Assembly: GCF_013359595.1 (NCBI RefSeq)
Contig: NZ_JABFMP010000037.1
Coordinates: 1 to 59,328 of the forward strand
Reading direction: 5' to 3'
DNA length: 59,328 nt
Source of the DNA: Pseudomonas sp. C1C7
GTDB taxonomy: Bacteria > Pseudomonadota > Gammaproteobacteria > Pseudomonadales > Pseudomonadaceae
The notes beneath the pieces were generated by a model. That model saw only the letters and a list, made by a program, of their open reading frames with translations. It was not told the origin of the DNA and searched no databases. Below are positions 52,041 to 59,328 of this stretch, in pieces. Each line of letters starts with the position of its first letter. Position 1 is the stretch's first letter. The position numbers were made by a program, and so were the translations under genes.

Positions 52041-55000
52041 AGCAATACTCCCTGTTCCCACGCCGGTTCAGCCTTGGGCTCGGCTTTACCCTGGAACATG
52101 CGGTCCAGGCGCTCGATCAGCTCTCTGGGCGGACGGGCGAAATACACCCCTTGTGTCGGCGCACGGGTGCCGCGCAGGAACAGATACAGCGCGCCACCGA
52201 CCTGCCGGTCGTAGTCGTAATCGGCCAGGCGCGCCTTGAGCTGGCGATGCAGGGCCAGCAGGTACAGCACGTATTGCAGGTCGTAACGGTTATCCAGAAT
52301 CGACTGCTCCATGGCCTGCTCGGTGTACGCCGAGTCATCAGCGCCCAACCAGTTGGATTTGTAATCGGCGACGTAATAGCGACCGTCGTGCTCGAAGGTC
52401 AGGTCGACAAAGCCCTTGAACATGCCGTTGAGCAGCACTGGCTCGGCGGCCAGCCGCGGCATGCCGTTGTGGGTGTACTGGCGCACCAGCGCATCGAGTT
52501 TGAGCACGTCGACTTTATGGCTGGCGAACCAGAATTCCATTTCGACCTGATACTGGGTCAGCTGCTCGAATACCACAGGCGCCTGCCCCGCGCCCACCGG
52601 TAGCGGCGACTTGAGCAGATGCTGCAGCCAGTCGCTCAAGGTGGTGATCCAGCCTTCCCAGCCACGGCGATTGCAGCGCCGGGCGATGGCGTCTTCCACG
52701 TCTTGCGGCTTGACGGCGAAACCTTCGTCGCCGGCCCACTCGAGCAAGCCATGGAGAAAGGTGCCCGGGTTCGGACCGCGAGGGAAACGGTGAATATCCG
52801 CACCGCCGGCAAGCATCTCCCGGGGCGCTTGCGGATCGAGACGCTCGTCGTCGAAGAGCTTCTGCGCCTGCGGGCTTTCCGGCGACTCGTCACTGCCTTC
52901 GCTCAGCACATCGCTCAGGCGCAAGGCGCTGTAGGAAGCGATCCACCAGTTTTCGCTGGCCTTGCGTGCCGGCATCAGCGGAGCGCGCAAAGCGGCGTTG
53001 TTTTGCGGTGGATGGTAGTGCTCGGTGGTGGCTTGCGGCATTTCGCCGTGACCCAGGGACGGACAATCCTGCTGCAAGTCTTGCAGCCAGCGGTTGAGTT
53101 CCTGCGACTCGCTCAGGATAGCGCCGCCACCCAGCAGGTAACCCAGCGCCGACAGGTGCAGCACCGAGCTGTTGTTGTTCCCGCGCTTGAGGTCGGTCAC
53201 CCCCAGCCAGCAGGCATGCTGCGCCCGGGTCAGGGCCACATAAAGCAGGCGCAGATCTTCGGCCAGTCGCTCGTCGTCAGCCAGGGCGATCAATTCGGCG
53301 GTCGGGTTCAGCGTCACCTGGGCCTTGCCGTCGGCATCGTGGTAATGCAGCGGCAAACGGCTGCCATCCACAGGTTTCGCCGAGCAAATGAACGGCAGGA
53401 ACACCAGTGGATATTCAAGCCCCTTGGACTTGTGGATGGTCACCACCTTGACCAGTTGCTCATCACTTTCCAGGCGCAGAATCTGCTCTTCACCTGCCTG
53501 GCCGGACAACGCCAGATGCTCGGACAAATGCCGGATCAGCGCCTGCTCGCCATCCAGTTCGGCGGCGGCCTGTTGCAGCAATTCGCACAGATGCAGCAGG
53601 TTGGTCAGCACTCGCTCGCCATCGCTGCGGGCAATCAAAGTCTGGGGCAATTGGAAGTCATGCAGCAGGCAACGCAGCATCGGCAACACGCCCTGCTTGC
53701 GCCAGATCTCGCGATAACGACGGAACTGCATGACCCGGGATTCCCAGGCCATTTCGTCCTGATTGAGTTGCTCCAGTTCCACCAGCGACAGGTTGAGCGT
53801 GATGCAGGCCAGGGCGGCTCGTAGCGGTCGCTCGACATCCGGCTCGGCGCAGGCCTTGAGCCAGGTCAGCATGTCGTGAGCTTCCTGGGCGGCGAACACC
53901 GAATCCTTGTCCGACAGATAAACGCTGCGCACGCCGCGAGCGGAAAGCTCGGCGCGCACGGCCTGGGCTTCTTTGCCGTCGCGCACGAGGATGGCGATGT
54001 CGGCGGGCCGCAGGCCTTTGAAATCCTCGCCGTCGCGCGTGAACCCGGCCTGGTTTTGTTGCCCGCCGTTGAGCAACGCGGTGATCTGGCTGGCACAGGC
54101 GGCAGCCAGCTGTTGCCGGTACACCGCACCGGATAACGGCTGCTCGGAAGGCAGGTGCCAGACGTTCAGTGCCGGCACGGCCTGGCCATCGATCTGCAGA
54201 ACTTCTTTGCGCCCTTGGGACTGGACCGGCAAGAACGGCACCGGGTTTTCGCCATCGCGCTCACGGAACAGGAATGCACCACGCCCGGCCTCGCGTGTCT
54301 CGGCGCGTTCGAAGACGTGATTCACGGCACTGACCATGCCATGGCTGGAGCGGAAGTTGGTGCCCAGGGTATGCAGGCGCCCCGTGGTTGCCTGGCGGGC
54401 GCGCAGGTAGGTGTAGATGTCGGCACCGCGGAAGGCGTAGATCGCCTGCTTCGGGTCGCCGATCAGGAACAGGCCGCTCTCGGAATTGTTGTCTTCGATG
54501 CGGTAGATGCTCTCGAAGATTCGGTACTGCACCGGGTCGGTGTCCTGGAATTCGTCGATCAGCGCGACCGGGAACTGCTCGCGGATCAAGGTCGCCAGGC
54601 GCTCGCCGCCTTCGGCCTGCAAGGCGGCGTCCAGACGCAACAGCATGTCGTCGAAGCCCATTTCCGCGCGGCGACGTTTTTCTTCCTCGAAGCGCGCACC
54701 GACCCAATGGGCGGCATGCTGCAGAACGGCAGCATCGGGTGTCGGCAAACCATCCAGGCACACTTTCAAGCCGTGCATGGCATCGAGGCCCGGATGGTCG
54801 GGAGCCGGGCCCTTCTTCCAGGCTTCAGCCATACCCTCAGGGGTCAACCGCGTGAAACCGGTGCCGATGTCCAGTTGCTCGAGGACTTCGTCTTCGGCCC
54901 AGGCCTTGATCTTCTCGAACCAGGGTTCGAAGTAGCGCGCCTGCATCTTGCGCCCGTCGACGCTTTTGCTGGCGACACCTTCGTGACAGATGGCGAGCAA

Positions 55001-55729
55001 TTCATCGGCCCACTGACGCCACGGCATCTTGAGCTCCAGCAAGGCGGCGCGGCGCTCCTGCAGGCACTCCATGATCAGCTCGGCGGGCTCGCGGTTTTCA
55101 ACCTTGTCCCGCTCGCTGGCAAACAGCCCGCGCACCCGCGGCAACAGCGCCGCCGGCCCACCCCAATTGGTCCGCACCCAGTTCAGGGCATCGCCATGCA
55201 TCGGGTAGCAGAACAGGCGCCAGTAGTCGCGCAGGACTTCGCCTAGCAGGTCGCTGTGATCGGTTTCCAGGGTCTGGGTGAACAGGCTGCCGCTGTCGAA
55301 GGCGTGCTCACGCAACATGCGCTGGCACCAACTGTGGATCGTCGAAACCGCGGCTTCATCCATCCACTGCGCGGCGATGTCCAGGCGGTTGGCGCAGCCT
55401 GCCCACTGCTCAGGCAACCAGGAATCACGCAGTTCGGCGATCAAGCCATCAGGGGCTGGGGTTTCATCGCGGAAGAATCGCGCGGCTTGCGCCAGACGCG
55501 TGCGGATTCGCTCACGCAGTTCTTTGGTGGCCGCATCGGTGAAGGTCACGACGAGGATTTGCGGCGGCAACAATTCGCGCCCGAAACCATTGGCCTCGCC
55601 GCCATGACCGAGAACCAGACGCAGGTACAACGCGGAAATTGTGAAGGTCTTGCCGGTGCCGGCACTGGCTTCGATCAGTTGGCTGCCACGCAGCGGGAAC
55701 GCCAGGGCCAGAGGTGTCTTGGTGGTCAT
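52037..55729 (-). CDS. recB: RecB, exodeoxyribonuclease V beta subunit
   Basis: 1230 residues. UvrD-type 3'-5' helicase (Walker A in EASAGTGKTFT near residue 20, Walker B LIDEFQDTDP, TIHKSKGLEYP) and a C-terminal RecB-type nuclease domain with the catalytic D-x-K in YYVADYKSNW at about 1122-1124. It unwinds DNA ends and, after Chi, loads RecA. The ATG at 55729 overlaps the recC stop. Confidence 0.95.
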   Translation of the reverse strand: MTTKTPLALAFPLRGSQLIEASAGTGKTFTISALYLRLVLGHGGEANGFGRELLPPQILVVTFTDAATKELRERIRTRLAQAARFFRDETPAPDGLIAELRDSWLPEQWAGCANRLDIAAQWMDEAAVSTIHSWCQRMLREHAFDSGSLFTQTLETDHSDLLGEVLRDYWRLFCYPMHGDALNWVRTNWGGPAALLPRVRGLFASERDKVENREPAELIMECLQERRAALLELKMPWRQWADELLAICHEGVASKSVDGRKMQARYFEPWFEKIKAWAEDEVLEQLDIGTGFTRLTPEGMAEAWKKGPAPDHPGLDAMHGLKVCLDGLPTPDAAVLQHAAHWVGARFEEEKRRRAEMGFDDMLLRLDAALQAEGGERLATLIREQFPVALIDEFQDTDPVQYRIFESIYRIEDNNSESGLFLIGDPKQAIYAFRGADIYTYLRARQATTGRLHTLGTNFRSSHGMVSAVNHVFERAETREAGRGAFLFRERDGENPVPFLPVQSQGRKEVLQIDGQAVPALNVWHLPSEQPLSGAVYRQQLAAACASQITALLNGGQQNQAGFTRDGEDFKGLRPADIAILVRDGKEAQAVRAELSARGVRSVYLSDKDSVFAAQEAHDMLTWLKACAEPDVERPLRAALACITLNLSLVELEQLNQDEMAWESRVMQFRRYREIWRKQGVLPMLRCLLHDFQLPQTLIARSDGERVLTNLLHLCELLQQAAAELDGEQALIRHLSEHLALSGQAGEEQILRLESDEQLVKVVTIHKSKGLEYPLVFLPFICSAKPVDGSRLPLHYHDADGKAQVTLNPTAELIALADDERLAEDLRLLYVALTRAQHACWLGVTDLKRGNNNSSVLHLSALGYLLGGGAILSESQELNRWLQDLQQDCPSLGHGEMPQATTEHYHPPQNNAALRAPLMPARKASENWWIASYSALRLSDVLSEGSDESPESPQAQKLFDDERLDPQAPREMLAGGADIHRFPRGPNPGTFLHGLLEWAGDEGFAVKPQDVEDAIARRCNRRGWEGWITTLSDWLQHLLKSPLPVGAGQAPVVFEQLTQYQVEMEFWFASHKVDVLKLDALVRQYTHNGMPRLAAEPVLLNGMFKGFVDLTFEHDGRYYVADYKSNWLGADDSAYTEQAMEQSILDNRYDLQYVLYLLALHRQLKARLADYDYDRQVGGALYLFLRGTRAPTQGVYFARPPRELIERLDRMFQGKAEPKAEPAWEQGVLL

Positions 55730-58700
55730 GGGCGTGCCTCCTCGCTGGCCATCGAATGCCAAGGGGCCTCGAGCATCGGTTTGTACAGCGCTTCGCACCA
55801 GTCCGCGAAGGTTTCGTCGGCAACCAGTGCATCGTAATCGGCAAATTGACGGGCCAGCGCCACGCTTTCGCGGCGCTCACCGTCGGTGGTCAGGCCGTCG
55901 CCTTCATAGGCCTTGCGGGCAGCCGCTTCGGCCTTGACCGGATCGGTCTGGCCCAGCCAGGCGAACGCTGTCTTGACTGCGATCGGCAGCGGCTGGCGCA
56001 TGCCGGCTTTCCAGGCCAGCAGCAGATCTCCCAATATCCGTTTCGCTGATTGGGTTTCCATCGGAGCGAGCATCAAGCTGTCATCGCTGGCTACCAACGC
56101 GGTGGTCATCTCAAGGCCATTGGCGCATGCGATCAGATGGTCGACCCAGGGCCGCGTCAGGCGATGCCATTTGCGCGACTTGATCGAACCGATGCTGTTG
56201 GGGATCGTAGTCACGGACAGCAATCCACCATCGGCCCGCTGATGCAGGCCACTGAGCCAGCCTTCGATGCGCAGATCATGCAGTTCCAGATTCACCGGTA
56301 GCGCGCTGGTTAACGGCGTTGGCCATAGAGCCAACAACTGCTGGTAGCGCTGCACCAGATCCGGCAGCGGTTCGATCAACTCTCGCTGGAGGCACTCGCC
56401 AAATCCGGCCATGGGCAGCAGGCCGCTGTTTTGCAGGCGCCGCGCTTGTGCCTCGAGAGCCTGGTCGGGGTTATCCACGTCATTGAGCGCGGCCTTCAGC
56501 AGGTTATCACTGAGGTTGTAGCGTTGCAGTGCGTCGAGAACGAAGGGCTCCTCATCCGCCAGAGGCACTTCGGCGGCTTCGAAGAACACCTTCAATCGTT
56601 GGCTGAAGAAATGTCGCACCGGGTTGCGCAGGAAATCCTGGAGCTGACCGATGCCCAGCGGCTCCTCCTGAACGTGAGGCGCGAGGATATCGTTATCGGT
56701 TGTCTGGCTCGGTGCGTGATGAAGCACCTGCCACTCGTTGGCGTAGCTGAACAGGTCATCGCCTTCATGGAAATAGCGCGCGCTGAAGGGTTGCAACGGG
56801 TGTTCCTGGGTCAGCGCTTCAAGCACGTCTTCTTCGGCGTCGCTTGATTTCCAGCCGCTGGCCAGGTGATCGCGCAACTGACCGATCAGTACCGACGCGG
56901 GGCGCTCGCTGTTGTCGCGAATGCTGCGGCCGACCCAGCTGATGTACAGTTGATCGCGTGCCGACAGCAGCGCTTCGAGCAACAGGTATCGGTCGTCTTC
57001 GCGACGTGAACGATCGCCCGGGCGGTAGTCGCTGCCCATGAGGTCGAAGTCCAGCGGCGGTTGCGCGCGCGGGTAGTCGCCGTCATTCATGCCCAGCAAA
57101 CACACCAGTTTGAAAGGAATCGCACGCATCGGCATCAGGGTGCAGAAGTTCACCGCGCCGGCGAGGAAGCGTTGGGACAAGCGGCCCTGATCCAGGCCGG
57201 CCAGCCAGGCTTCGCGCACGACGGTCAGCGGCAGTTCGTCCTGCAGGCCGACCGATTCACAATTCTCCAGCCACGCTTCGCGCAGCTCTTCCAGTTGCGT
57301 CAGCAAGAAGTCGTCATGCTCGTTGGTGGCCTGAAAGAACAGCGACGTCAGTGCCTGCAAACGCAGGCTCCATTGGCTGGGTGATGCCGGTTGCGTGAGT
57401 TCCCGATGGGCGATTTCCAGCGCGTCCAGCAGCGAGACCAGCGGACCGATGAGTGCCGCATCCAGCCCGCCGATTTCGTTGTAAGGCTCGATGCCGCCGT
57501 ACATGTTGCCACTGCCGACGGCATAACCAAGCAGCATGCGACGCAGGCCGAAACGCCAACTGTTTTGCTCAAGAGCCTCTGGCAAACCCAGGCCTGCACG
57601 TTGCTCGGCGTTCATGCCCCAACGAATGCCCGCGCCTTCGATCCAGCTGTGCAGGGTCGGCAGATCGCGCTCCTCGACACCGAAGCACGCGCGCAATGCG
57701 GGCACGTCCAGCAGATCGAGAATCTCACTGACGGGGAATCGACTGTCGGGCAGTTTGAGCAGATGTTCGACGGCGATCAGCAACGGGTCGCGACCGCGCT
57801 GGCCCTGGTCGGCCAGCGTGAAAGGGATGAAGCGTGGGTCGTGACGATCGAGCTGGCCGAATACCGCGCGAATATGCGGTGCATAACTGTCGATGTCCGG
57901 GACCATCACGATCACATCCCGGGGGCGTAAATGAGGGTCGGCGCTGAAGCGTGCGAGCAGCTGGTCGTGGAGGATCTCCACTTCACGCTGGGCACTGTGG
58001 GCGATGTGAAAACGGATCGACTGATCGTGCTGTGGATCAATGGCCGGCCAGCGCTCGCGGGTCTCGTTCAGAGGGCGCAGTTCGAGGATGTCGTCTTGCA
58101 GCTGATTGAGCATGTTCAGGGGCTTGCTGTCGCTGAACAGATCGATGCGACCGTCACGGAACGCAGCGCGGTAGCTGTTGGGATCGTCGTAGCTGTCGAG
58201 CAGGTTGATGTAGTCGCGACCCTGCTTGCCCCAGGCGGCCAGCAGCGGATGAGCGTGCTGATGCAGGGTTTGCGAGTCGAGCACCACCGGCATGCCGCTC
58301 TTGCGGGCCTGGCGTTTGTATTGATGTCGCAGAAGGTCTTTATCGGCGACGATGTCTGCCCAGTGATGACGACACGGGTTGTGTACGCACAGCAGCACCT
58401 GGCTGAAGCGGGCCAGTCCGGCGAGGGCTTCCAGAGCTTGGGCGGGCAACGAGGAAATACCGAAAACGATCACTCGGGAGGGTAGCCCTTGGGGCGCGGT
58501 TTCCAGCTTGTTGATGCGTTCGATGAAGCGCTGGTGAACGCCGGCACGGCTCTGTGCCATGCCTTCCTCGCCGACATCCACCAGCAATGCACGCCACAAC
58601 TCTGCCTGCCAGCAGTTGGCGGGAGACAGCGGTTTGGCTTCGCCGCGGCCGCTGCGCAATTGATGGCGTCCTTCGGCCCAGTCTTCGAGCCAGTCTGCGC

Positions 58701-59178
58701 GGTACACCTGATATTGGTCGAACAAGTCAGCCAGTCGTTCAGCCAACTGGTAACGCTTGCGCAGATCGGTGTCGTGGGTCAGAAAACGTTGCAGGGGCTC
58801 GAAGTGCGGTTGATTGATCAATTGCGGCAGCAGGCGCATCAGGCGCCAAGTCAGCGGGGCTTTATCAAGCAAGGATTTGGCCGGGATTTCGTCACGTCCC
58901 AGGACCATGCGATAGAGCTGCCACATGAAGCTGCCGGGCAGTTGGACATCAATGGCGGCGGCGATTCCGCAGCCGCCCATGTCATCGTCCTCAGCGTCTT
59001 CGGCCAACGCCAGTTTGAGCCACTGCGCAATGCCGTTGCTCTGCACCAGGGCAATCTCATTTTCCAGGGGAGCCAGCGGGTAGCGGCGCATCCAGCTCAC
59101 TATCAGGCTGCGCAACTCGTCCAGGCGGTTGCCGTGAACCACCATAAAACCAGCACTGAGGGACGTTGCGTCCGGCAT
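55726..59178 (-). CDS. recC: RecC, exodeoxyribonuclease V gamma subunit
   Basis: 1150 residues, first gene of recCBD. N-terminal FMVVHGNRLDELRSLIVSW and VQSNGIAQWLKLALAED are typical, as are VMVPDIDSYAPHIRAVFG and the DGDYPRAQPPLDFDLM stretch. RecC is an inactive helicase-like subunit that recognises Chi. AAGGAAG precedes the ATG. Confidence 0.95.
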   Translation of the reverse strand: MPDATSLSAGFMVVHGNRLDELRSLIVSWMRRYPLAPLENEIALVQSNGIAQWLKLALAEDAEDDDMGGCGIAAAIDVQLPGSFMWQLYRMVLGRDEIPAKSLLDKAPLTWRLMRLLPQLINQPHFEPLQRFLTHDTDLRKRYQLAERLADLFDQYQVYRADWLEDWAEGRHQLRSGRGEAKPLSPANCWQAELWRALLVDVGEEGMAQSRAGVHQRFIERINKLETAPQGLPSRVIVFGISSLPAQALEALAGLARFSQVLLCVHNPCRHHWADIVADKDLLRHQYKRQARKSGMPVVLDSQTLHQHAHPLLAAWGKQGRDYINLLDSYDDPNSYRAAFRDGRIDLFSDSKPLNMLNQLQDDILELRPLNETRERWPAIDPQHDQSIRFHIAHSAQREVEILHDQLLARFSADPHLRPRDVIVMVPDIDSYAPHIRAVFGQLDRHDPRFIPFTLADQGQRGRDPLLIAVEHLLKLPDSRFPVSEILDLLDVPALRACFGVEERDLPTLHSWIEGAGIRWGMNAEQRAGLGLPEALEQNSWRFGLRRMLLGYAVGSGNMYGGIEPYNEIGGLDAALIGPLVSLLDALEIAHRELTQPASPSQWSLRLQALTSLFFQATNEHDDFLLTQLEELREAWLENCESVGLQDELPLTVVREAWLAGLDQGRLSQRFLAGAVNFCTLMPMRAIPFKLVCLLGMNDGDYPRAQPPLDFDLMGSDYRPGDRSRREDDRYLLLEALLSARDQLYISWVGRSIRDNSERPASVLIGQLRDHLASGWKSSDAEEDVLEALTQEHPLQPFSARYFHEGDDLFSYANEWQVLHHAPSQTTDNDILAPHVQEEPLGIGQLQDFLRNPVRHFFSQRLKVFFEAAEVPLADEEPFVLDALQRYNLSDNLLKAALNDVDNPDQALEAQARRLQNSGLLPMAGFGECLQRELIEPLPDLVQRYQQLLALWPTPLTSALPVNLELHDLRIEGWLSGLHQRADGGLLSVTTIPNSIGSIKSRKWHRLTRPWVDHLIACANGLEMTTALVASDDSLMLAPMETQSAKRILGDLLLAWKAGMRQPLPIAVKTAFAWLGQTDPVKAEAAARKAYEGDGLTTDGERRESVALARQFADYDALVADETFADWCEALYKPMLEAPWHSMASEEARP

Positions 59179-59283
59179 AAAGGCTTCCTTGGAAAATACG
59201 AATGCTAGGGCCGAACCTTAGCATTGTCGGGGGGCGGTGACAGCGGGTGAGCTGTTCGGCGTTGCCTGCGAATTTTTCCGCGC

Positions 59284-59322
59284 GCAAAAACAAAACCCCA
59301 ACTGCTTTCGCAATTGGGGTTT
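59284..59322 (-). terminator. Terminator of a gene beyond the right edge
   Basis: AAACCCCAA with TTGGGGTTT and a TGC/GCA inner stem. On the minus strand it is followed by TTTTGTTTTTG, so it ends a minus-strand gene outside the window and insulates recC. The remaining 59179-59283 should hold the recC promoter, not identified. Confidence 0.7.
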
Positions 59323-59328
59323 CGGAAT

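Overview
The window is GC-rich chromosomal DNA that reads as a Pseudomonas of the P. fluorescens complex. The reasons are a pel operon headed by pelX, a yfiRNB (tpbB-type) operon, a kynBA / kynR-kynU kynurenine set, mmsAB, recCBD in the pseudomonad order, and several families of paired REP hairpins (REPINs) between genes. I see no tRNA, rRNA, CRISPR array, transposase or integrase. All functional calls come from reading the translations; no database search was run.

Layout. 1-3230: accessory DNA. It holds the 3' part of an unrecognised multi-pass membrane protein, then a tandem duplication (about 750 bp per unit). Each unit has a long leader with conserved inverted repeats, a 109-codon DUF3077-like gene and the same GACGTC terminator; the right end abuts the 3' stump of an HxlR-type regulator. 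3285-16459: the complete Pel exopolysaccharide operon on the minus strand (pelX-A-B-C-D-E-F-G). 16460-19133: pel promoter region, an orphan terminator that may end a small RNA, a RimJ-like acetyltransferase, and a coupled pair of envelope phosphatases (PAP2 and Ais/PmrG-like). 19394-21774: an MCP with a long four-helix-type sensor and a VOC protein. 22049-25734: D-aminoacylase, RpiR regulator and GntP permease operon. 25994-32554: SulP transporter, SDR with LysR regulator, mdaB and a YgiN-like monooxygenase (divergent), TauE exporter with LysR regulator. 32495-39085: amino-acid permease, kynU, kynR, aroP, kynA, kynB. 39349-42876: cupin, GABA-type permease, GlxA/AraC regulator, and a cytochrome b561 stump. 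43014-47434: mmsB-mmsA with a divergent LysR regulator, then a hexapeptide acyltransferase. 47489-49839: yfiB-yfiN-yfiR. 49935-59178: recD-recB-recC.

How the genes fit together. PelD keeps the RxxD c-di-GMP-binding motif and YfiN keeps GGDEF plus an RxxD inhibitory site, so the window carries both an output (Pel biofilm matrix) and one of the cyclases known to drive it in P. aeruginosa. PelX would supply UDP-GalNAc for Pel. The kyn genes (tryptophan to kynurenine to anthranilate) sit with an aromatic amino-acid permease and their Lrp-type regulator. Short GAA-W-TTC palindromes recur in the two kyn promoters.

The most unusual element is the duplicated DUF3077-like module. Its leader contains crossing, mutually exclusive pairings, and one hairpin shows two compensatory changes between the copies. 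This suggests a structured cis-acting RNA that I cannot match to a described class.
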